From assembly GCF_002222615.2 (NCBI RefSeq), contig NZ_CP022412.2, positions 744,001 to 808,000 of the forward strand: a stretch of 64,000 nt of DNA. Direction: 5' to 3'. This document shows, one piece after another, positions 9,338 to 17,946 of the stretch. The position numbers and the translations under genes were made by a program. Every line of letters starts with the position of its first letter. Positions within the stretch are counted from its first letter, which is position 1. The DNA comes from Bacteroides caccae. Lineage in GTDB: Bacteria; Bacteroidota; Bacteroidia; Bacteroidales; Bacteroidaceae. The notes under the pieces are model-generated. The model was not told the origin of the DNA, ran no database searches, and was given only the letters and a program-made list of their open reading frames with translations.

Positions 9338-11125
9338 ATGAAAACATTAAAATATATTCTTTCAGCGAGCATTAGCCTGGTATTTCTCACAGCCTGCAAC
9401 GACAGCTTTCTGGAAAAGTATCCGGAAACCGAACTGAATGAAGAAGCCTTCTTCCAAACTCCGGAAGACATGGCAATCTACCTGAACAACTCCTATAAAG
9501 ATTTGCCATACGGATCGGACGACCTCTATTCCGACAATATCGGTGGTTATACAGCAAGCCACGAAGTATACAGTATGCTGCATGGAACCATCAACGAAAA
9601 TACCGTAGGCGGCTGGAGTAAAGACGAAGATAAAGACTGGTACAACTTGCGCAAAGCCAATGTATTGCTAGTAAATGCACATAAGGTGAAAGGTGAACAG
9701 ACAGATATCGACCACTACATCGGCGTAGCACGTTTCTTTCGTGCCAATTTCTATTTCAAAATGCTAAAAAGATACGGTGCCGCTCCTTGGTACGATCATC
9801 CATTGAGTACAAATGATCCTGATCTATACAAAGGAATGGACAGTCGCGAACTGATAGCCGATAAAATCATGGAAGACTTGGAATTTGCAGCCAAGAACAT
9901 CAAAGCCATTGAAAGCCGTACCTACATTAACAAATGGGCAGCCTACAGCCTGCTGGCACGATTTGCTTTGCATGAAGGTACCTTCCGTAAGTACCATACA
10001 GAACTGAATTTGACAAATACCGCCAATAATTTTCTCGAAAAAGCCGTATGGGCAACCGGAGAAATCATGAAAGCCGGATTTGAAATCACCGGAAAAGGAG
10101 CAGAAGGTTATCGAGCCCTCTTCACAGGTGACCTGAAAGGTAACAAGGAAATCATCCTCTATGCCGACTACGACCGCACATTAGGACGCGGTAGTAACAC
10201 TCCCTCAGTTGTAGATTGGATGTGGCACCTAAGCCGCAGTTTAGCAGACAGTTATCTCAAGTTAAACGGTTCCCCCGCCACCTCCGACCCTAATTACGCG
10301 ACAAAGACCTACAATGAAATGTTTGACGATAGAGATCCTCGTATGGCAGAAACTATCATGCCGGCAGGATTCATCAAAGCCAATGAATCACTGCCTACCG
10401 TAGCCAAACTAGATTACGGATACTTGCCTCAGTTGAAATATTACCCTCGTACAGCGGAACTGAACAGTGGATATGATGCAGGCTACAATGACATCGTTAT
10501 TTTCAGATATGCAGAAACACTACTCATTAACGCGGAAGCAAAAGCAGAACTGGGTACAATCAAACAGGAAGACTTGAATGCAACAGTCAACCTATTGAGA
10601 AAGCGTGTAGGCATGCCAGATTTAAAACTCGATGTAGCCACTGACCCAAAACTCACAGTCCAATATCCTGCCGTAACCGGTACACTGGCCAATGTAATTC
10701 TAGAAATACGCCGCGAACGCCGTGTAGAACTGGCCTGCGAAGGTCTTCGTTATGATGATTTGATGAGATGGAAAGCCGGCAAATTGCTCGAAGGTCCTGC
10801 CGAAGGTGTGTATATTCCTGCATTCGGAGCTTACGACGTCACTGGTGATGGTGAGAACGATATTGCCATACTAGAATCTCCCGACAAAACAGCCGGACTA
10901 ACCGAAAATGAACTGTCAAAATTGCAAAAGACTTATTACCTGGTAGATAAAGACGGCAAAAAGGGAAACATCTATCTGAGTGAAGGTAACAAAGGAAACA
11001 TCCGTTTCACAATTGACCAAGGCAATCCACCCAGATTCGATGAAACAAAGTATTACTATTTTCCTATTCCGTTCAGCGAAATACAGCTTAACCCGAATTT
11101 GGAACAACCTTCGGGCTGGCGATAA
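9338..11125 (+). CDS. SusD/RagB family surface glycan-binding lipoprotein
   Basis: 595 residues with lipobox FLTAC (Cys20), followed by NDSFLEKYPETELNEEAFFQ, the standard SusD opening. TPR-like helices follow, and the C-terminal SusD signature IRRERRVELACEGLRYDDLMRW is present. It forms the lid of the SusC transporter on the cell surface. It ends with YYFPIPFSEIQLNPNLEQPSGW, also typical. It is translated from the SusC message (19-base gap) and followed by a large hairpin-forming repeat at 11152-11220. Confidence 0.95.
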   Translation: MKTLKYILSASISLVFLTACNDSFLEKYPETELNEEAFFQTPEDMAIYLNNSYKDLPYGSDDLYSDNIGGYTASHEVYSMLHGTINENTVGGWSKDEDKDWYNLRKANVLLVNAHKVKGEQTDIDHYIGVARFFRANFYFKMLKRYGAAPWYDHPLSTNDPDLYKGMDSRELIADKIMEDLEFAAKNIKAIESRTYINKWAAYSLLARFALHEGTFRKYHTELNLTNTANNFLEKAVWATGEIMKAGFEITGKGAEGYRALFTGDLKGNKEIILYADYDRTLGRGSNTPSVVDWMWHLSRSLADSYLKLNGSPATSDPNYATKTYNEMFDDRDPRMAETIMPAGFIKANESLPTVAKLDYGYLPQLKYYPRTAELNSGYDAGYNDIVIFRYAETLLINAEAKAELGTIKQEDLNATVNLLRKRVGMPDLKLDVATDPKLTVQYPAVTGTLANVILEIRRERRVELACEGLRYDDLMRWKAGKLLEGPAEGVYIPAFGAYDVTGDGENDIAILESPDKTAGLTENELSKLQKTYYLVDKDGKKGNIYLSEGNKGNIRFTIDQGNPPRFDETKYYYFPIPFSEIQLNPNLEQPSGWR

Positions 11126-11151
11126 GTAATTCTCCACAATTTTCAAATTAT

Positions 11152-11220
11152 AGGCACAGATTTCATAGATTTTGCAGCTCTGATAAAATGAAAGAACTGA
11201 AATCTATGCAATCTGTGCCT
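11152..11220. repeat. Long imperfect inverted repeat after SusD (possible dispersed repeat or terminator)
   Basis: Two 21-bp arms (11152-11172 and 11200-11220) match with one mismatch around a 27-base loop. Each arm contains GGCACAGATT, with outer extensions that also pair partly. It may stop the SusCD transcript. Just after it, TTTGAAGATTATCAyGTATCTT (written here with y for C or T at one base) occurs both at ~11225 and at ~16752, suggesting a shared dispersed element. The rest of the 396-base gap to the symporter is AT-rich and ends in the symporter promoter. Confidence 0.6.
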
Positions 11221-11508
11221 GAATTTTGAAGATTATCATGTATCTTTTCTAACTTTAACGATGTGCAACATAGCGCTAAAAATGCCTAAACCTCAAAGAA
11301 GAACAATAGCAGAGATATGTTTTCCCCTTGAATGTCTATTAGACGGATTCTTCTCACGAAATATAACATTGTGCAGATAAAAGAAATATTCAAATATACT
11401 CCGGCTTTCTCATTTTATTTCTTATAAGTAAAGTACTATTTTGTCAATTATTAAAGATATAGTACAAAATCAAGGTAACATAAGAAGAATACCGGAGATT
11501 TCAACATA

Positions 11509-11564
11509 GTATCAGAATGAGCTAAAATAATATTTGTTTCCTTGCTTCTTTCCCCCTACCTTTG
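11509..11564 (+). promoter_or_regulatory. Promoter and GTATCAG-N7-TAAAAT operator of the symporter unit
   Basis: GTATCAG (11509-11515), 7 bases, TAAAAT (11523-11528), 4 bases, -33 TTTG (11533-11536), 20 bases, -7 TACCTTTG (11557-11564). Spacing is identical to the GH30 promoter. Confidence 0.75.
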
Positions 11565-11607
11565 CAGCAAAGAAGATACAATATATAAATCGATTCAAAA
11601 TAATAAT

Positions 11608-13485
11608 ATGAAATTACACACTACCGACCTTCTTATCATATGCGCCTATCTTATCGCTATGATTGTCATCGGTCTCATTCTTAAAAAACGGGCAGCCCAG
11701 AATATGGACTCCTACTTCTTAGGTGGAAAATCATTGCCTTTCTATATGTTGGGATTATCCAACGCCTCCGGAATGTTCGATATTACGGGCACAATGCTAA
11801 TGGTATACTGGGCATTCGCTTATGGTTTCAAAAGTCTTTGGATTCCCTGGTTATGGCCGGTGTTCAACCAAATATTCCTAATGGTTTACTTATCCGTGTG
11901 GCTGCGCCGTTCGAACGTTCTCACCGGTGCCGAATGGATTAAAACCCGTTTCGGAAAAGGGAAAGGTTCTACTCTTTCACATACGATTGTTATCGTATTC
12001 GCATTACTTAGCGTACTCGGTTTTTTAAGTTACGGGTTCATAGGTATTGGTAAATTTATGGAGATATTCATCCCTTGGGAAGTAGTATCTCCATTTATTC
12101 CTTTCAATGTTCCTGCAGAATATGTTCCTCATGTATATGGTATTTTCTTTACTACCATCGCCACATTCTATGTGATGCTCGGCGGAATGCTGAGTATCGT
12201 ATGGACAGATGTCGTTCAGTTTCTGATAATGACCGTGGCAGGCATCGTTATTGTCGTCATTGGTATGCAGATGGTGGCACCGGACATGATTCACTCATTT
12301 GTTCCTGCCGGCTGGGATTCGCCCTTCTTCGGCTGGACACTTGATATCGACTGGAGCAGCCGGATGAATCTCCTTACCGAGCGAATGGCCAACGAGCCTT
12401 ACAGTCTGATAAGCATATTTGTTATGATGGCGTTGCTGAAAGGAATCTTTATGAGCATGGCTGGTCCCGCTCCTAACTATGATATGCAGAAGATTCTGTC
12501 CTGCAAGTCTCCGAAAGAAGCGGCAATGATGAGTGGTTCTGTATCTGTGGTGTTATTAATCCCCCGCTACCTGATGATTATGGGATTCGCATTGCTGGCT
12601 ATTTACTTCTTCAAGGAAGACGGCGGAATGACACAAATGGAAGTTACACGAACGGACTTTGAGACGATTCTTCCTCACTTGATTACCCGTTATGTACCTT
12701 CCGGATTAGCTGGTCTGTTATTGGCGGGACTACTGGCAGCGTTCATGTCTACTTTCGCTTCAACGGTGAATGCGGCTCCTGCATATATCGTGAATGACAT
12801 TTATCTGAAATACATCAATCCGAAAGCGAGTGTAAAAACGCAGATACGCAGCAGTTATGTGATTTCTGTTGCAGTGGTAGTGGTCAGCACCGTTATCGGA
12901 TTCTTTCTGAAAGATATTAATGAAATCTTCCAATGGATTGTAGGTGCACTCTTTGGTGGATACATCGCAGCCAACGTACTCAAATGGCATTGGTGGCGTT
13001 TCAACGGCGAAGGCTATTTCTGGGGAATGACTGCCGGAGTAATAGCGGCAATCGTCATGAAATTCACTGTTCCCGACGCATGGGTATTGTATTTCTTCCC
13101 CGTTCTGTTCGGGGTTTCCCTGATAGGATGTATCGCCGGAACGTATAGCGCACCTCCGACTGACGAAGAGACACTGATCAACTTCTACACCCGTGTCCGC
13201 CCATGGGGCTGGTGGAAACCGATAGAAGAAAAAGCATTGGCGCGTTATCCTCATATCCAGCCGAACAAGAACTTCAAAAGGGATGCTTTCAACGTAGCAA
13301 TCGGTATCATCTGGCAATGTGCGCTTACTATCATTCCGATGTATCTCGTTGTCCGCGAGCAACTGGGGCTCTGGAGCTCTATCGCTTTGCTTTTAGTCAC
13401 CACACTCATACTAAGGAAGACTTGGTACAAACCTTTGTGCAAAGAAGAAGCACGTTACAATGAAGAAATGAAACAAGTGAAATAA
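11608..13485 (+). CDS. Sodium/solute symporter family (SSS) inner-membrane transporter
   Basis: About 625 residues from ATG 11608. An upstream in-frame start at 11542 lies inside the promoter -7 region, so the later ATG is preferred. The protein has about 13-14 hydrophobic segments and the SSS pattern: DSYFLGGKSLPFYMLGLSNASGMFD at helix 1 and SGLAGLLLAGLLAAFMSTFASTVN around the sodium-binding helix 8. It would bring the monosaccharide or oligosaccharide product into the cytoplasm with sodium; the substrate is inferred only from context (GH30, GH130). It is followed after 44 bases by the phosphoesterase gene, probably one operon. Confidence 0.85.
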   Translation: MKLHTTDLLIICAYLIAMIVIGLILKKRAAQNMDSYFLGGKSLPFYMLGLSNASGMFDITGTMLMVYWAFAYGFKSLWIPWLWPVFNQIFLMVYLSVWLRRSNVLTGAEWIKTRFGKGKGSTLSHTIVIVFALLSVLGFLSYGFIGIGKFMEIFIPWEVVSPFIPFNVPAEYVPHVYGIFFTTIATFYVMLGGMLSIVWTDVVQFLIMTVAGIVIVVIGMQMVAPDMIHSFVPAGWDSPFFGWTLDIDWSSRMNLLTERMANEPYSLISIFVMMALLKGIFMSMAGPAPNYDMQKILSCKSPKEAAMMSGSVSVVLLIPRYLMIMGFALLAIYFFKEDGGMTQMEVTRTDFETILPHLITRYVPSGLAGLLLAGLLAAFMSTFASTVNAAPAYIVNDIYLKYINPKASVKTQIRSSYVISVAVVVVSTVIGFFLKDINEIFQWIVGALFGGYIAANVLKWHWWRFNGEGYFWGMTAGVIAAIVMKFTVPDAWVLYFFPVLFGVSLIGCIAGTYSAPPTDEETLINFYTRVRPWGWWKPIEEKALARYPHIQPNKNFKRDAFNVAIGIIWQCALTIIPMYLVVREQLGLWSSIALLLVTTLILRKTWYKPLCKEEARYNEEMKQVK

Positions 13486-13529
13486 AAAGAAATAATTAGC
13501 TTAACACACTAAAAACCAGAGGACTGACC

Positions 13530-15995
13530 ATGAAAAGATTATCTGTTATCCTAGTATCATTTTTACTATATCTGCCACTAAGCGCTCAATTTAAAGGAAC
13601 AGTCTATGTCGACACCGACCAATCAGGACTATTTAATAAAGGTGATAAACCGCTGGCGGGAGTTATGGTAACAGACGGCTTGAACGTAGTAAAAACAGAT
13701 AAGAAAGGTCGGTTCTCTTTACCCGGATTCGATAAAACAAGATTTATCAGCATTACAACTCCCGCCGGATTTGAAACGGAGCAATTCTATCTTTCCACCA
13801 AAGAGAATAGAAAAAGCTACGACTTTATCTTAACTGAAAGTGAACGGACAAAAGCCAGGGAACATTCTTTCGTTCAAATCACCGATACCGAAGTGACCGG
13901 TGGAATGGGACGTTGGGTAACTGACCTTCAGCAATATGTAAAGAATGAAAAGCCCGCTTTCCTGATTCATACCGGAGACATCTGTTACGAACCGGGGCTG
14001 ACAATGCATAACCAAATAGTGAACGCACAGACAATGGATTGCCCCGTTTACTACTGCATCGGCAATCACGACTTAGTGAAAGGTAGCTATGGCGAAGAGC
14101 TTTATGAATCTCTCTATGGTCCGACGTGGTACTCATTTGATATGGGTAACGTTCATTATGTAGTCACCCCAATCGACCACGGAGACCACCCGACTAATTA
14201 TACTCAAAAAGATGTATACAACTGGCTGAAGAATGACCTTGCCATGATGAAGAAAGAACAGGCATTGATCCTCTTCAACCATGACCTGTTTACCGCAAGT
14301 GACACATTCGTATTCAAAGCCGATAAAGAGCATACACTTGACCTACGTGCTTTCAATACAAAAGCCCAAATCTACGGACACATGCACTACAACTATGTCC
14401 GCAATCAAAACGGAATCTATACAATCTGTACCGGTACATTGGATAAAGGCGGTATTGATCATTCTCCTTCTTCTTTCAGAGAAATAAAAGTAGACGGCAA
14501 TGACAATATCACAACGCAACTACGGTATACCTTCATCGAGCCGCAGATTGCCATAGTCTCCCCGATGAACAATCAAATTTCCGCAGCTACCGGAGACCGG
14601 CTTCCTGTTTCTGTCAATACCTATCATGCACAGGCTAAAACATCACACGTCTCCTACATCCTAAGCGATATAGAGAATAATCAGGAGATAGCCAAAGGCA
14701 ACCTTATCTCCCTCACCGACTGGAACTGGAGCAGAGACATTCAAATGCCTGCGAATGAAAACGGAAGAAAGCTACAACTCACAGTAACTTCATTCTTTAA
14801 TGACGGCAAGAAAGCAACCGCCACCAGCCGATTCACTTATCAAAAAGACTTCAAGCCGGCTACAATCCCGGGCGAGGACTGGAATACCCTGCTTCAAAAT
14901 GCCGCACACTCCGGAGGAATCAATAATTCTCAAATCAAGCTCCCCCTGCAACTGCAATGGACAGCCAACACAGGCAGCAACATCTTCATGGCTTCCCCTA
15001 TTATCGCCGGACAGAAAGTATTTATCGCTACCACCGATGACAATATACCACTGAACACATTTGTCTGTGCATTCGATTTCAATTCCGGCAAACTGTTATG
15101 GAAATTCCGCACGGCAAACTCGGTGAAGAACACAATTGCCTATGAAAACGGAATTGTAATAGCACAGGACGCTGCCTGCAATCTGTACGCTTTGGATGCA
15201 GAATCCGGAAAATTACTCTGGAAACAATATATCAAACTGAACAGCTATCCTTACTTAACGGAAGGAATAACAATAGATAAAGGAGTAGTCTACGCCGGAA
15301 TTGGTGCCGGACTATCCGCCTATGACTTAAAGACAGGACAAACAATATGGATTAACAAGGACTGGAGACAACGGGAAGGTGCTACTACAACGCTAACTGT
15401 TGCCGGAAATGTATTAGTCAGCGGAACTCAATGGGGAGGATTATACGGTAACGACATTCACACCGGAAAACAACTCTGGAAACTCTCTGATAACGGACTT
15501 CGTAACCGGGGAGCCTCTCCGGTCTATAAAGACGGGAAATTATGGATCATCTCCTCCAAAAGCTTCTTCGTCATAGAACCGCAAACCGGAAAAGTACTCC
15601 AACAGAAAGAGTTGTCAGCCAACCTGGACGTAACATCCACACCACTTATTACCGAACAGGAAATTATCTTCGGCACTGCCGACCGCGGAGTTTTCGCACT
15701 GGACAAAGCTACGCTTTTCAATAAATGGAGAGCAGAGACTTTGCCTTCGCTGGTATACACAGCTCCTTATTCCACCACTCCGCAAGCCGGAGTAGAAACA
15801 AGCCCAGTGGCATCACAAGGAGTTATTTACATCGGAGCTTCCGATGGTTATCTATATGCTATCGACCGGACAACGGGAATTATAAAAGACAAATATAATC
15901 TCGGAGCACCGATATTCTCAACCGTAGCCGTATCAGGAAACCGGATGATTGTCTGTGACTTTGCAGGAAATGTTTATTGCTTTATATCAAAATAA
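13530..15995 (+). CDS. Exported calcineurin-like phosphoesterase fused to a PQQ-type beta-propeller
   Basis: 821 residues with a signal peptide (about 1-19). Domain order: an N-terminal SdrD B/CNA-like small domain (GTVYVDTDQSGLFNKGDKPLAGVMV, about 24-100); a metallophosphoesterase domain with QITDTE, HTGDICYE, IGNHD, LFNHD and YGHMHYN supplying the two-metal site (about 110-320); a C-terminal Ig-like stretch; then a PQQ-like propeller of several blades with repeated FNSGKLLWK, AESGKLLWKQ and KTGQTIWI units (about 470-821). The substrate is not known. The fusion suggests a periplasmic phosphatase with a large binding platform. It ends 2 bases from the convergent ORF6N gene. Confidence 0.8.
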   Translation: MKRLSVILVSFLLYLPLSAQFKGTVYVDTDQSGLFNKGDKPLAGVMVTDGLNVVKTDKKGRFSLPGFDKTRFISITTPAGFETEQFYLSTKENRKSYDFILTESERTKAREHSFVQITDTEVTGGMGRWVTDLQQYVKNEKPAFLIHTGDICYEPGLTMHNQIVNAQTMDCPVYYCIGNHDLVKGSYGEELYESLYGPTWYSFDMGNVHYVVTPIDHGDHPTNYTQKDVYNWLKNDLAMMKKEQALILFNHDLFTASDTFVFKADKEHTLDLRAFNTKAQIYGHMHYNYVRNQNGIYTICTGTLDKGGIDHSPSSFREIKVDGNDNITTQLRYTFIEPQIAIVSPMNNQISAATGDRLPVSVNTYHAQAKTSHVSYILSDIENNQEIAKGNLISLTDWNWSRDIQMPANENGRKLQLTVTSFFNDGKKATATSRFTYQKDFKPATIPGEDWNTLLQNAAHSGGINNSQIKLPLQLQWTANTGSNIFMASPIIAGQKVFIATTDDNIPLNTFVCAFDFNSGKLLWKFRTANSVKNTIAYENGIVIAQDAACNLYALDAESGKLLWKQYIKLNSYPYLTEGITIDKGVVYAGIGAGLSAYDLKTGQTIWINKDWRQREGATTTLTVAGNVLVSGTQWGGLYGNDIHTGKQLWKLSDNGLRNRGASPVYKDGKLWIISSKSFFVIEPQTGKVLQQKELSANLDVTSTPLITEQEIIFGTADRGVFALDKATLFNKWRAETLPSLVYTAPYSTTPQAGVETSPVASQGVIYIGASDGYLYAIDRTTGIIKDKYNLGAPIFSTVAVSGNRMIVCDFAGNVYCFISK

Positions 15996-15997
15996 AC

Positions 15998-16627
15998 TTA
16001 TTCCTCATTATCGTAATGTATAAACCCAATCGGTCGTCGATGCTTTGATTTCAGAGATTCCGTTTTTTCTTTATCGGCCAATTCTGATAAAGCCAGATAA
16101 ATACTATCCAATTCCTTCCGGGTATCTTCACTGAGGTCGTTTATGGCTTCCAAAGTCTCCTCGCCGATTTGGTTAATCATTGCGAATGCTTTACTTCCTT
16201 GACTTTCCAGTTCTTGTATGCGCTGTCTCAGTTCGTCTATTTCTTGATTCTTGGTATCACTGACCAAGACATATTGACGAATACTGACAAAGGCACGCAT
16301 AATATTAATATTGACCTTAATAGCAACTGTTGAATGCAGAACGCTTGAAAGCATGGCTACCCCCTGTTCCGTAAACGCAAATGGAGTGTAAGCACTAAAA
16401 TTATATTGGGGTATCCCAATTTGGGATACCCTACTGGACAACAAGCAGTTAGCCTCTTCATTTGTCAATTCAAACATGAAATCATCTGGAAAACGTTCCA
16501 TATTACGCCTCACAGCACGCTTCAATAACCGTGTTTCTGTTCCATAGAGTTCCGCCAAATCAAAATCAAGCATTACCTTCTGTCCCCGAATCTCATATAT
16601 CTTATTCTGAATAATTTGTAGTTCCAT
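15998..16627 (-). CDS. ORF6N (KilA-N-like) domain protein
   Basis: 209 residues. The N-terminal ORF6N domain (about 1-90; IYEIRGQKVMLDFDLAELYGTETRLLKRAVRRN and FTEQGVAML) is the DNA-binding domain common in phage and chromosomal Bacteroidetes genes. It is followed by a coiled-coil-like region (about 120-200) rich in Glu, Gln and Leu. Its cellular role is not established. The upstream minus-strand promoter is CAAAGGTA (16651-16658, TACCTTTG in sense) with a TTG 19 bases away at 16678-16680. Confidence 0.8.
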   Translation of the reverse strand: MELQIIQNKIYEIRGQKVMLDFDLAELYGTETRLLKRAVRRNMERFPDDFMFELTNEEANCLLSSRVSQIGIPQYNFSAYTPFAFTEQGVAMLSSVLHSTVAIKVNINIMRAFVSIRQYVLVSDTKNQEIDELRQRIQELESQGSKAFAMINQIGEETLEAINDLSEDTRKELDSIYLALSELADKEKTESLKSKHRRPIGFIHYDNEE

Positions 16628-16745
16628 GATATGTGTTATAGTATTTCGAACAAAGGTAGCCCTAAATTCAGTTTAAACAACTACTAATTGCTTTTTATTT
16701 TCCAAAACCGACCTGCCTCTCACACAGTTTTTGCCACCCTCTGCG

Positions 16746-16775
16746 TTGTACTTTGAAGATTATCACGTATCTTTG
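16746..16775 (+). promoter_or_regulatory. Promoter of the GNAT-parE-coaD-S41 gene run
   Basis: TTG (16746-16748), 19 bases, TATCTTTG (16768-16775), 25 bases before the ATG at 16800. The promoter lies in sequence similar to that following the SusD repeat (~11225). Confidence 0.6.
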
Positions 16776-16799
16776 CTTCCTCAATCATAAATACGAGAT

Positions 16800-17936
16800 A
16801 TGGCTATTACAATCAAGAAAGTCTCTACAAAGAGAGAACTTAAGAAATTTATCCGTTTCAATTACAGAATGTACAAGGGCAATCCGTACTCCGTCCCCGA
16901 CCTTTACGACGATATGCTCAATACATTTAACAAGCGTAAGAATGCAGCATTCGAATTCTGTGAAGCAGATTATTTTCTGGCATACCAGGATGACAAGATC
17001 GTAGGACGTGTAGCCGCCATTATCAACAACCGTGCCAACGAGAAATGGGGTTGCAAGAACGTCCGTTTCGGGTGGATAGACTTCATTGACGACCCTGAAG
17101 TATCCTCCGCTCTCATCAAAACAGTAGAAGACTGGGGAAAGGAACGGGGCATGACTCACATTGCCGGACCTCTCGGATTCACCGATTTCGATGCGGAAGG
17201 TATGCTGATTGAAGGTTTCGACCAACTCAGCACCATGGCCACTATCTACAACCACCCCTACTATCCCGTACACATGGAGAAACTCGGCTTCGAGAAAGAC
17301 GCCGACTGGGTGGAATACAAAATCTATATCCCGGACGCCATTCCCGACAAGCACAAGCGTATCTCCGAACTGATTCAACGAAAATACAACCTCAAGATAA
17401 AAAAATATACCTCCGGGAAAAAAATAGCCAAAGACTACGGACAGGAAATATTCGAACTGATGAACGAAGCGTACAGCCCGCTCTACGGCTACTCTCCGTT
17501 GACGCAGCGACAAATCAACCAGTACGTAAAGATGTACCTCCCGATACTCGACCTGCGAATGGTGACTCTTATCACCGATGCCGATGACAAACTGGTTTGC
17601 GTAGGTATCTCCATGCCGTCGCTTGCCGAAGCGCTGCAAAAGTCACACGGACGTCTGCTGCCGCTCGGATGGTTCTATCTGTTGAAAGCATTATTCATGA
17701 AACGACGTGCGAAAATGCTTGATTTACTACTTGTTGCCGTGAAACCGGAATACCAGAATAAAGGTGTTAACGCTTTGTTATTTTCCGATTTAATTCCGGT
17801 TTATCAAAAATTAGGTTTTATCTTTGCGGAAAGCAACCCCGAACTGGAACTGAACGGAAAGGTTCAGGCACAATGGGATTACTTTGAGACTCAACAACAT
17901 AAGCGCCGCCGTGCGTTCATCAAAGAGATAAAATAA
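16800..17936 (+). CDS. GNAT-fold N-acetyltransferase-like protein
   Basis: 378 residues, cytoplasmic. A GNAT-like core is suggested by [34 protein letters not shown], and a C-terminal [23 protein letters not shown] segment that matches the acetyl-CoA-binding V-x-P-x-x-Q/R-x-x-G pattern. The substrate is not recognised. The gene is conserved in the order shown here in front of the topoisomerase IV B subunit (10-base gap), so it is probably co-transcribed with it. Confidence 0.7.
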   Translation: MAITIKKVSTKRELKKFIRFNYRMYKGNPYSVPDLYDDMLNTFNKRKNAAFEFCEADYFLAYQDDKIVGRVAAIINNRANEKWGCKNVRFGWIDFIDDPEVSSALIKTVEDWGKERGMTHIAGPLGFTDFDAEGMLIEGFDQLSTMATIYNHPYYPVHMEKLGFEKDADWVEYKIYIPDAIPDKHKRISELIQRKYNLKIKKYTSGKKIAKDYGQEIFELMNEAYSPLYGYSPLTQRQINQYVKMYLPILDLRMVTLITDADDKLVCVGISMPSLAEALQKSHGRLLPLGWFYLLKALFMKRRAKMLDLLLVAVKPEYQNKGVNALLFSDLIPVYQKLGFIFAESNPELELNGKVQAQWDYFETQQHKRRRAFIKEIK

Positions 17937-17946
17937 AAAAACAGCT

